Below are positions 23,501 through 35,500 of a stretch of DNA of 64,000 bases, piece after piece. The notes under the pieces are model-generated. The model saw nothing but the letters and a program-made list of their open reading frames with translations, was not told the origin of the DNA and made no database searches. Every line of letters starts with the position of its first letter. Positions within the stretch are counted from its first letter, which is position 1. This DNA comes from Limnomonas spitsbergensis (lineage: Eukaryota > Chlorophyta > Chlorophyceae > Chlamydomonadales): the NCBI GenBank assembly GCA_037349105.1, contig JAYJMM010000092.1, positions 1,451,001 through 1,515,000 of the forward strand. Direction: 5' to 3'. A program made the position numbers and the translations under genes.

Positions 23501-26500
23501 TTTTTCATATCCTAGGGAGGCAGATCAAATCTACGGTACTTGTTATGACTATCAAAACAAATAAATGTAAAGACTATCAATACAGACATATACAAATACC
23601 TACACCGGTAAATGCTGGCACCGGTATAAAGGTTTTTTAAATAACATATTCCACTTAACTGCGCCAACCAGGGGTCAATCCCTGGCATCAACGCTACCGC
23701 AGTGGGCCAACACTTCATTTGTGGAAGGGCTAAGCCAGAGATCTCTGGTCTAGGCTATTTAAGCTCAACCCTCCAGTTGCTTCAAATAATTATACAATGT
23801 ATTCATAAATTAAAGAGTTATCTGTCGACAGCACCATCGCTACTGCCCAAACGCCGTTTTTGAATGGGCTAGTGGTAGCCAGCCTACTCTGTGCTACGGC
23901 CGAAAGAAATAATTCCTTAACCCACGCTTCAGGCCTTATTCATTATTTGGCTTATTGGCAGTAACCAATAAAGAAATAAGAGCCTGCAGTTGCTTCATGA
24001 AGGGCTGGGCCGCGCGCTCCCTGGGGTGTCCAAAGGGAAATAACTAAAAATTTGAGGAAACGGGCTGTAGATCTTACTAATAGGCTGTAGATCTGACTAA
24101 CAGGCTGCATTCCTGTATATAAGTAACTGGTTGTAGATATAAGTACCGGGCTGTAGATCTAACTAACAGGCTGTAGATCTGACTAACAGGCTGCATTCCT
24201 GTACATAAGTAACTGGTTGTAGATATAAGTACCGGGCTGTAGATCTGACTAACAGGCTGCATTCCTGTACATAAGTAACTGGTTGTAGATATAAGTACCG
24301 GGCTGTAGATCTAAGTAATAGGCTGTAGATCTGACTAACAGGCTGCATTCCTGTACATAAGTAAATGGTTGTAGATATAAGTACCGGGCTGTAGATCTAA
24401 CTAATAGGCTGTAGATCTGACTAACAGGCTGCATTCCTGGATCTTAGTGCCTGGTTGTAGATATAAGTACCGGGCTGTAGATCTATCTAATAGGCTGTAG
24501 GTCTGACTAAAAGATCGTAGATCTGACGAACAAGCTGCATACCGGTATCTTATTAACTTACTGTACATCTAGTAACCAGGCTGTAGATCTCACTATCAGG
24601 CTGTAGATCTAACTTTGCCCCACCAACCACCTTTCCCTCAGACTGCTGACGTGTGGTTGGCTGCTGCTGAGCTGGACACAGACCTGCGTCTGAGCACGGG
24701 CTGTATATCTAACAGGCTGTAAATCTAATGAACAGGCTGTAGATCTAACCTGGCTCCTCGTCCACCTTTCCCTCAGACTGCCGGATGACATGTGGATGGC
24801 TCCTGCTGAGCCGGACGTAGATCTGCGCCTGAGCACGGGTTATAGATCTAGTTACTAGGCTGTACATCTAATGAACAGGCTGTAGATCTAACCTGGCTCC
24901 AAACCCACCTTTACCTCAGACTGCCGGATGACATGTGGATGGCTGCTGCTGAGCTGGATGTAGACCTGCGCCTGAGCACAGGCTATAGATCTAACTATCA
25001 GGCTGTAGATCTAATGAACATACTGTATTGCTGTATATCTCACCTGGCCCCACGCCCACCTATCCCTCAGACTGCCGGATGACGTGTGGATGGCAGCTGC
25101 TGAGCTGGATGTAGACCTGCGCCTGAGCACGGGCTATAGATCTAACTATCAGGCTGTAGATCTAATGAACAGGCTGTATTGCTGTATATCTCACCTGGCC
25201 CCACGCCCACCTGTCCCTCAGACTGCCGGATGACGTGTGGATGGCAGCTGCTGAGCTGGACGTAGACCTGTGCCTGAGCACGGCCACCTGCGCTGCAGCC
25301 CTGGAGCGACACACGCCTTGGCGGCGCGTGGTGGAAGCCAGGCAGAGGCTGACAGACGTCCATGGCCGCAACGGAAGCGGCGGCGGCGGGGGGGACGGGG
25401 GGGATGACGATGACGGCGCTGCAATGGATGCTAGTTTGCACCCTGGGTGCTTTGTCATGGCAATCAGGTGGGCTTAACATCACCGGAATAAAGAACAATG
25501 GTATATTTTGGCGACGAGATGGTTAAACGCATCTCGTCGCGAAAATGCCATCGCCCTCACGGTGACAGATGAGGCGGTCGCATTTTGGCGACAAGATGCG
25601 TGTTGGTGGTGAGGGTATAGGTCAGCAGACCGGGCGTGGGCTTGCCTGGAGGTCCATACCACTATTGGGGCTGATCAGGAGCAGGGCGTCGGAAAAGGAG
25701 CGCAAACGCCAGGACCAGGAGGGGTGCCATGATGCCATCATCCTCCGTGTGTGAATGTTTGTGAATGGTGCATTTCTGAGCAGGCTGCTCTTCGGGTGGA
25801 TTTCTGACCAAGACTCTCGATTCCGACTGGACACTGGTGTGGGCAATCGGGGGGGGAAGGGGAGGGGGCAAGGTAGGGTAGGTGGATGTAGGGGGGGGGG
25901 GGAGGAGTGGGAGGGTGAGGGTAGGGGGCAGGGTTGGTTAGGTGGGGGTAGAGGGGGGGTGGGGTGGGCGTTTATCAGCTTTTGATTTGTTTACTTACGA
26001 GGAGGTAGTGTCAGCATCAAGAACTCGGCTTCGAGAAATGGTACGAGGCGGTGCAGTTTTCGAGTCAAAGGTGGTTGCTCCCAAAACGTTTCGCTACAAA
26101 AAACTCACGAGCGAACGATGTGATAGTGGTGTTTGTCCTGGGGGGGGAGGAGGGTGTGTGGGGGGGTAACTGCCAGTTGATAGAGGTGTATTTACTGAGG
26201 GGGGCAACTGGCATGTGATAGTGGTGTTTGTTTGGACACACCGGACACACCAAACTGATGCCAGCCATGCAATATAGGTTGAGCATTTCACGTTAAGTAC
26301 CGTAGAACCGGATAGGGTCCGCGCACCCCATTTCAAATAGTTTCATGACAAATCAGCGCAGGCGAAGAACACATCACTCCGCGCAACGCAGCCGCGCATT
26401 TTTGAAATTGTTGTTTTTCTGTGACGCGTCATCGATCCGAAACATCATTTAAGGTCTGTGCAGCGCTTATAGCCGCTGCCAGAAAACGAGCTCCACGCAG

Positions 26501-29500
26501 CGATTTTTTTTCTTCAAAATTAATCTGCAGTTAACTCAATCAAATGCCTCGTTTGATGCCCGGAAGACCAGCACACGGTCAGCAATCAATGAACGGATAT
26601 CGAACTAATCAGTCGCACGGTAGTGCGCGACTTTTTTTAGTTGGTACTTCTTATCAACTCTGCGCACCCCCAAAATAGTTGTTTTGGCCCTTGACTGACT
26701 GGCCGTGCAAGTTTGCATTAGGGTAACCCATTAGGGTAACCCAATGCTAATTAATAATCTGATGCGCAGCTGGTCCCCGCTCCCCCCAAATATTATACTA
26801 AATAGTGGAGAGGAACCGGTGATGCGGAAAAAAGTGAATTTGTATGCCCTTTTTAAATACGGGTAAATTCAATTCTACGGTACACATAAATAATTAAATA
26901 ATTAAATCTCGTGTCCCTATATGGTAGGACTATCAAGGGTTTTTGAAACATCTTATTAATGAAACGTCTTGTTATTGAAATATCTGTCTAATTGCACCAA
27001 TCCCGCCACTCCTCTCTCAGGACGGTGTGGGCAGAATCAGCACGTGGGCTTTCCACAGCTCTGCACATGGGCCCCTTGGGGCCGCTCCTGCGCTGCTCCA
27101 TGCAGCGGGCCTGCAAGCAGCCGGCACGGCTGGATCCAGAGCAGCTGCTGGATCCAGGCCAGGAGCTGGATCCGGGGCGACTGTGCGCTGTCAGCAGGAA
27201 CAGCAGCATGTGTGCCCTGGTGAGTATTTTATGGCACCTCAAGTTTTTCAATAAGTATCTCAGGAAGTATCTCCGGAAGTATCTCGAGGCATATCTTCTG
27301 AAGTATCTCCGGAAGTATCTCCGGAATCGTCTCTCTGAGCATCTCGAGAATTGTATCGGGAGTATTCATGTGAAACAAAGTCGCTTTACTGAACTAGCGA
27401 ATTTTTTCTAGGGCCTGCCCTGTGGGGCCTGCCTGACAAGCCCTGGGGATTCAAATGCAGTGATCACCTGGGCCTGCCAGGTAGGGCCTGTCTGACAGCC
27501 CCTGGAAATTTAAATCGAGTGACCTGCAGGGCCTACCGTGCAGGGCCTGTCTGAGAGGCCATGCAAATTAAAAAACAGTGACCCCCAAGGCCTGTAATGC
27601 AGGGCCTGTCTGACAGACCCTGAAAGATTCAAACTATGTGACCTCCATGTCCTGCCATGCAGGGCCTGCCCGACCTGCCCTGGAAATTCAAATACAGTGA
27701 CCCCAAGGCCTGCCTTGCAGGGCCTGTCTGACAGACCCTGGAAATTCAAATTAAGTGACATCCAGGTCCTGCCATGCAGGGCCTGCCTGGAATTCAAGGT
27801 CAGTGACCTCCAGGGCCTGCCAGATGGGGATGGCCTTGCAGGTGCTGGATATTTGAATTTCTGCGACCACCGTGGCTGGACAGACGGGACCTGTCTGACA
27901 GGCTGTAGATATTATAATTTAATGACCAACAGGGCCTGCCAGGCAGGCCCTGGATATTCAAATTTGGTGGCCACCAGGGCTTGCCAGGCAGAAGGTGTAG
28001 TTTCTGTCGCAGGTCGCACTAGGCTGCCCTTTAGATTTAATACAGAGGGGGCGGGGTGATGGTGAGGAGGAGGGGAGGAAACGGATGGGGGAGGAGTTTG
28101 GGGGTAAAAGACAATCAGTTTTCAATAAATACCCCCCCCCCCCCCCGCCCGCCCGCCCCGCCACTGTACTACATAGTTTCACCACGTCATGTTTCCATAA
28201 CAGGTATGTCTGCCTCCAACTATAACAGGTGGCGCCGTGGGGCCTAGTCATAGCCCGCAAGCATGATGGCGGCTTGATCTTTCTAGCATTGCAAAAGAGC
28301 GACAAGGTGTCGGGACGGGAGGTGTGCCCAGCCATCTTCGAGCTGCGCGCTCATGAACGGCCGATCCAGGTTAGATCTGCAGGAGAGGGTCAGGTTAGAT
28401 CTGCAGGAGAGGGTCAGATTAGATCTGCAGGAGAGGGTCAGGTTAGATCTGTAGGACAGAGCCAGATTAGATCTGCAGGAAAGGGCCAGGTTAGATATGC
28501 AGGACAGGGACTGGTTAGATCTGTAGGAGAGGGCCAGGTTAGATCTGCAGAACAGGGTCTGGTTAGATCTGCAGAACAGGGTCTGGTTAGATCTGTAGGA
28601 GAGAGCCTGATTAGATCTGTAGGAGAGGTCCAGGTTAGATCTGTAGGAGAGGGTCAGCTTAGATCTGTAGGAGAGGGACAGGTTAGATATGTAGGAGAGG
28701 GTCAGGTTAGATCTGTATACGAGGTCCAAGTTAGATCTGTATAAGAGGGCCAGGTTAGAAATGTAGACAGGGCCAAGTTATATTTGTTGAAGAGGGTCGG
28801 GTTAGATATGTAGAAGAGGGCCAGGTTAGATCTGTAGGGGATAACCTGGTTAGATCTGTTGAAGAGGGCCAGGTTAGATATGTAGACGAGGGTCAGGTTA
28901 AATATGTAGAAGAGGGCACTGCTAGATCTGTAGGAGAGGGACAACTTGGATCTGTATAAGAGGACCAGGTTAGATCTGTAGGAGAGGGACAGGTTAGATA
29001 TGTATAAGAGGGCCAGGTTAGATCTGTAGGAGAGGTCCAGGTTAGATCAGTAGGAGAGGGCCTGGCTAGATCTGTGGTAGAGAGCCAAGTTAGATCTGAG
29101 TAAGAGGGACAGGTTGGATCTGTAGGAGAGGGCCAGGTTATATCTGTTGGAGAGGGCCAGGTTAGATCTGTAGGAGAGGGGCTGGATAGATCTGTAGAAG
29201 AGGGCCACGTTACATCTGTAGGAGAGGGCCAGGTAAGATCTGTAGAAGAGGGCTAGGCTAGATCTGTACAAGAGGGCCAGTTTATATCTGTAGAAGAGGG
29301 GATGGATATATCTGCACAAGAGATCCAGGTTAGATATGAGGTGTACATCCGGAATCAGATCCAGCTCCAGATTCTGTTCTCCGATCACCTCGCGGCCTCC
29401 AGAGTTAAATCCGGATCTAGATCAGTCCGCCACTCCGCCTCGCATCCACCCCCCACCTGCCTGAACAAACGTGTTTCCTATACGCAGGCCCTGGCTTCCG

Positions 29501-32500
29501 ATCCTGCCAACGGCCGCGTGGTATCGTCGTGTGTGGCGGGGGGGCACTGGGGACCAAAGAGCAACTGCGATGTGGTTGTGTGGGACCTGTCAATGGCAGG
29601 CAGGCAGGTGGCACGCATCACCGTGCACCGCGAGCATGCGCTGCCGGACCGCCACCCCCTAGCCATAAGTGGAGACCACGTAGCAGTGCTAACAGTGAGA
29701 ATCAGGGTTATGGGTTAAAGGTTGGGGTAAGCCCTGAGGCAGGCAGGTGGCACGCATCACCGTGGCACGCATCACCGTGCACCGCGAGCATGCGCTGCCA
29801 GACGGCCACCCCCTAGCCATAAGTGGCGACCACGTAGCAGTGCTAACAGTGAAAATCAGGGTTATGGGTTAAGGGTTGGGGTAAGTCCTCATGCAGGTAA
29901 GTGTTGTTCATTCCGTACCACCCCCTTTTGTTCATACTGTACCATCTCCTGTTATTCATATTGTACCACCTCCTGTTGTTCATACTGTACCACCTCCTGT
30001 TGTTCATACCGTACCACCTCCTGTTGTTCATACCGTACCACCTCCTGTTGTTCATACCGTACCACCCCCTGTTGTTCATACCGTACCCCCCCTGTTGTTC
30101 ATACCGTACCACCCCCTGTTGTTCACACCGTACCCCCCCTGTTGTTCATACCGTACCACCCCCTGTTGTTCACACCGTACCCCCCCCTGTTGTTCATACC
30201 GTACCCCCCCTGTTGTTCATACCGTACCCCCCCCTGTTGTTCATACCGTGCCGCCCTATGTTTTGCATACTCTACCCCCCCTGTTGTTCATACCGTGCCG
30301 GCACTGTCCTGTAGGAGAACTACGTGATGGACCTGAGTGTGGACTCCTCCACGGTGGTCAAAGTGTACTGCCTCCGCAGCTGCCTGGATGAACCTGGACA
30401 GGAGGCGGTATACCGTGGCTCCGTCTCGCGGGGCGGGTACAGGTGGGGCCATGGTCGCCCTAAACCCTTAACCCTAAACCATAAACCTCAAGCCATTACC
30501 CTTAACCCCAAGCCCATTACCCTACACCTCAAGCCTATTGCCCTCAGTGCCCTGGCTGCAGGACACCCTTCCCTACTTTGACCTGGCTGTACAGTTGAAC
30601 CCTAAACCCTTGCCACTGTACCACAGTAACCTGGCTGCAGTGTTGAACCCTTAATCCTAAACCCTGGACCCTGCACCCCAGTGACCTGGCTGCAGAGTTA
30701 AACCCTAAATCCTAGGCCCTTGCGTCTGTACCACTGTGGCCTGGCTGCAGATTTGAAACCTGAATCCTAGGCCCTTGCGTCTGTACTGCAGTGACCTGCC
30801 TGCGGAATTTAGCGTAACCAAAGCTGTCCAGCTCACCACAGCAACCTGGCTGCAGATTTGAACCCTCAACCCTGAGCCCTCGATTTTTTACCGCAGTGAC
30901 CTGGCTGCAGATTTGAACCCTGAACCCTCCACCCTGTACCGCAGTGACCTGGCTGCAGAATTCAGCGTCACCAAAGCTGTCCAGCTCACTACCCATCATC
31001 TGGTGCTGGCATCAGATGGCAGCGGATTCAATCCTTTCACATGGTGAGTTAGGTTGAGTATTTCCTTCCAAATGTTTATCCAATTGTATCCACATTATTT
31101 TTAGTGTCTCAGCACCTGGTGCTGGCATCAGATGGCAGCGGGTTCAATCCCTTCACGTGGTGAGTTAGGCTGCCCATTTTTGTCAATATTTTTGTCCATT
31201 TTATCCAAATTTTACCATTTTTATCGGCTCAGCACCTGGTGCTGGCATCAGATGGCAGCGGATTCAATCCCTTCACTTGGTGAGGCGGGGTATTTTTATC
31301 CATTTCGTTATCTGTCCAGCACCTGTTTCTGGCCTCAGATGGTAGCGGGTTCAACCCCTCCTCATGGTAAACACCCTGAGGTGTAATCAGCTAGCTGAGG
31401 GACCATGTCTCAGTCCCCTTAACTTGTATCGGCTCATCACCTGGTGCTGGCTTCAGACAGCAGGGGGGGTCAGGGTTCAAATCTGCAACTTTTCACATGG
31501 TGGGCAACTCAGCATATGAGGTGTTGATATTGATGTCGTCGCCTAATTTCTGGCGTCGGTATGGTGAAGGAGCCCTGAACATCTGGACAGGTGGGGCAGC
31601 ATGCTGCATCTCCAGCTATATGCCTGCATATGCAAGATCTGGAGAGGGGGGCAGCATGACGAGTCTGACCTGAAGGACCTTAAACCTTCACCTTGAAATC
31701 TTAACCCCAAACTGTGCCAGTAGGTATGCCATGTCTGACCTGAAAGGCCTTTCTAACCCTGAATCCTCAACCCTGAACTCTCAACCCCAAACTTTGTTCA
31801 TAGGTATGACATGTCTGACCTGAAAGGCATTTTTCATCCTTCATCGTAAACTCTGAAATCTTAACCCCAAACTGTGTTTGTAGGTATGACGTGTATGACC
31901 TGAACGGCCTTTTTAACCCTGTACCCTAAGACCTGAACCCCAAACCCTGAACAGTGTCAATCCTAAATCCTGAACCCTGAACTCTTAACCTTTAACCCCT
32001 AACTGTGCTCGTAGGTATGATGTGTATGACCTGAGGGACCTAAGCCACCTCCGCACCTTCAAACAGAGTTTTGCAGCTCTTTCAATGGGCCTGGAGGTGG
32101 GAAGCAAATAATTCCGATGGAGTCTGGTAACTGAAAATTTTGGCATTATATAGAACATTTAAGAATCCCGGTTAATGAATGTTTTATGGTAAATATATAA
32201 GTATTTTACAATTAATAAATAGATACGGTAGCGGTATATAATAAATCCACAGACAAATAGACAAATGAATAAAGGAAGAATTAGATGCCGTAGAACCCTT
32301 AACCCTAAACCCTAAACACATTCAGATAAGCCCCGCATTTATCTAGAGGAACAGCTGGCCCATGGCCGCTGCCTAAATGTAAAAACATGTCCCCAAACCC
32401 CGAACCCTCAACCCCCAATGTCCCTTGACCCTAAACCATCAAACATCCACACATTTCTATATCCCCGACATGCATTGGAGGGACAGCTTGCTCATAGCCG

Positions 32501-35500
32501 CTCTCTAAACGCAAAAATATGTCCCTGAACCCTAAATTCTTAAGCCTCAACCCTGAAGTCCCTAAACCTTAAACCAAAGGACATAAACAAATTTACATCT
32601 CCCTGACATTCACCCGGAGGGACAGCTTGCTCATAGCCGTTTTTTACAAAATGTAACAACTTGTCCCTTAACCCTACAACCTGAACCCTAAATGTAGCAA
32701 CTTGTCCCTTAACCCTACAACCTGAACCCTAAATGTAACAACTTGTCCCTTAACCCTACAACCTGAACCCTAAATGTAAAAACGTGTCCCTTAACCCTAC
32801 AACCTGAACCCTAAATGTAGCAACTTGTCCCTTAACCCTACAACCTGAACCCTAAATGTAGCAACTTGTCCCTTAACCCTACAACCTGAACCCTAAATGT
32901 AACAACTTGTCCCTTAACCCTACAACCTGAACCCTAAATGTAACAACGTGTCCCTTAACCCTACAACCTGAACCCTAAATGTAGCAACTTGTCCCTTAAC
33001 CCTACAACCTGAACCCTAAATGTAAAAACGTGTTCCTTAACCCTACAACCTGAACCCTAAATGTAGCAACTTGTCCCTTAACCCTACAACCTGAACCCTA
33101 AATGTAGCAACGTGTCCCTTAACCCTACAACCTGAACCCTAAATGTAACAACTTGTCCCTTAACCCTACAACCTGAACCCTAAATGTAGCAACTTGTCCC
33201 TTAACCCTACAACCTGAACCCTAAATGTAACAACTTGTCCCTTAACCCTACAACCTGAACCCTAAATGTAAAAACGTGTCCATTAACCCTACAACCTGAA
33301 CCCTAAATGTAGCAACTTGTCCCTTAACCCTACAACCTGAACCCTAAATGTAGCAACTTGTCCCTTAACCCTACAACCTGAACCCTAAATGTAAAAACTT
33401 GTCCCTTAACCCTACAACCTGAACCCTAAACGTAAAAACGTGTCCCTTAACCCTACAACCTGAACCCTAAATGTAACAACTTGTCCCTTAACCCTACAAC
33501 CCGAAACCTACACTTATCCAGATCTCCCCAGCCTTTATCCTGAGGGACGGCTTGCTCATCGCCGCTGATCGAGGCGGTGGTGGCGCGGCCTTACAGGTTT
33601 GGGACCTGGGCAGCGGCCAGGAGCTGGCCCACATCACATGCAGCCACGCGGCTACTGCCACGCTCACGGGTGCTGAGGCAACTTTAGGAGGCAGCAGTAA
33701 CGGTGAGGGTCTTATATTGTAAGAGGAAGCCTTAGAACCCTTTATAGTTAATCCTACACCCTCTCATCCCAAACCGTTGCATCTCATTTCAAACCCTGAA
33801 CCTCCTATCAGAAACCCTTCACCCCAAACCCTCACACCTTGAACCCTGTCCCTGTCACTGGTGCCCTTGGCACTGCAGCTGTTGAGCAGTTGATCCCCCT
33901 ACCTACACAGAGCCTTAGTGTCAACAGATAAAATCACACTTAATTCTCATCTGAAACCCGTAACCCTACCCCCGTCTGATTGTGAACCCTATCCCTGTCA
34001 CACGTGACCTTGAAAGTGCAGCGGGAAAGGATGTGATCCCCGTATCTACACTGCAGCCTCTGCTTGTCAGAGCATAAACCCTGAACCCTCTATGTCATTC
34101 CATCAACCCTGAACATTCTCATTCTTAACCCGTAAGTCCGAGACCCCTCTATCTTGAACCCTGTCCTTGTCGCAGGCGACCCTGGCGGTGCCGCGCTTGA
34201 TGCGTTGATCCCCGTGTCTACTTTGAGCCTGGTTCAGGGAGGAGACTTTGGACCTGTGGCGCCTGAGACAATCACCTGCCTGAAGGCAAGTAAAGGAGGG
34301 GAGGCAGGCCCTGTGTGGGGGAGGCAGGCCATGTGGAGGGTAGGCCAGTCATATGGGGCGTTGGGGCTTGCCTCATGGGGGGCAGGCAGGCCTCATGTGA
34401 GGGGGAGACAGGCCCCTTGTGAGAGGGAGGTCGTGGCTTAGGGTTAAGGGTGTAGGGTTTAGGCCCACTATCAGACCTAGGCTGATCATGGCTAAGGGTT
34501 TAGGGTTTAGGCCCACTGTCAGACCTAGGCTGATCATGGCTTAGGTTTTAGGTTTTAGGGTTTAGGGTTTAGGCACACTGTCAGACCTAGGCTGTCAGAC
34601 CATGGCGTAGGGTTAAGGGTTTAGTGTTTAGGCCCACTGTCAGACTTAGGCTGATCATGGCTTAGGGTTTAGGGTTAAGAGTTTAGTGTTTAGGTCCCAT
34701 GTCAGACCTAGGCTGATCATGGCTTAGGGTTACGGGTTAAGGGTTTAGGCCCACTGTCAGACCTAGGCTGATCATGGCTTAGGTTTTAGGATTTAGGGTT
34801 TAGGCTCACTGTCAGACCTAGGCTGATCATGGCTTGGATTTAGGGTTTAGGGTTTAGGACCACTGTCAGACCTAGGCTGATCATGGCTTGGGGTTAAGGA
34901 TTTAGGGTTCAGGGTTGAGGACCACTGTCAGACCTAGGCTGATCATGGCTTAGGGCTTAGGGATTAGGTCTACTGGACGTAGGCTGATCATGGCTTAGGG
35001 TTGAGGGTTAAGGGTTTAGGGTTTAGGCCCACTGTCAGACCTAGGCTGATCATGGCTTGTTCTCCCTTGATGGGCCATCCAGTGGTGGCCGCCCAGGGGC
35101 TGGCTTAACCGGGTCTCGTGGGCGCGTAAAAGGAAACGCTGCGAGAGAGTGCAACCTCGTATTTTTGTGCGCCCCCTCCCCCCTCCTCCTTGTTGTAAAA
35201 CTTGCGTTGTTTCCTTAACTCTCACGCCCCCATAGGGCGTAGCTTTCTTTCTTTCTTGTAAAACTTACGAATGGCTGCAACTCAAACTGGTGTGCAACTG
35301 ATGTGAAGCTGTTGTATAAGTTATGTACAGGCGAAATTGTTTTATTACCGTAGAACCGGTTTGACTATGCTATAAATTAATTATTTTGGAGCTGCGCGGA
35401 GTGTATGCGCGAAAGACAAAATAATAGCAAACAGTGTGCGCGGCCGGTCAGTCACGGACCAAAACAACTATTTTGGGGGGTGCTCGGAGTAGTTTTTCCG

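Noticed and set aside
23640..23715. tRNA-like segment with GGGGTCAATCCC
   Set aside because: It has a B-box-like word but no A box at the right distance and no acceptor stem.
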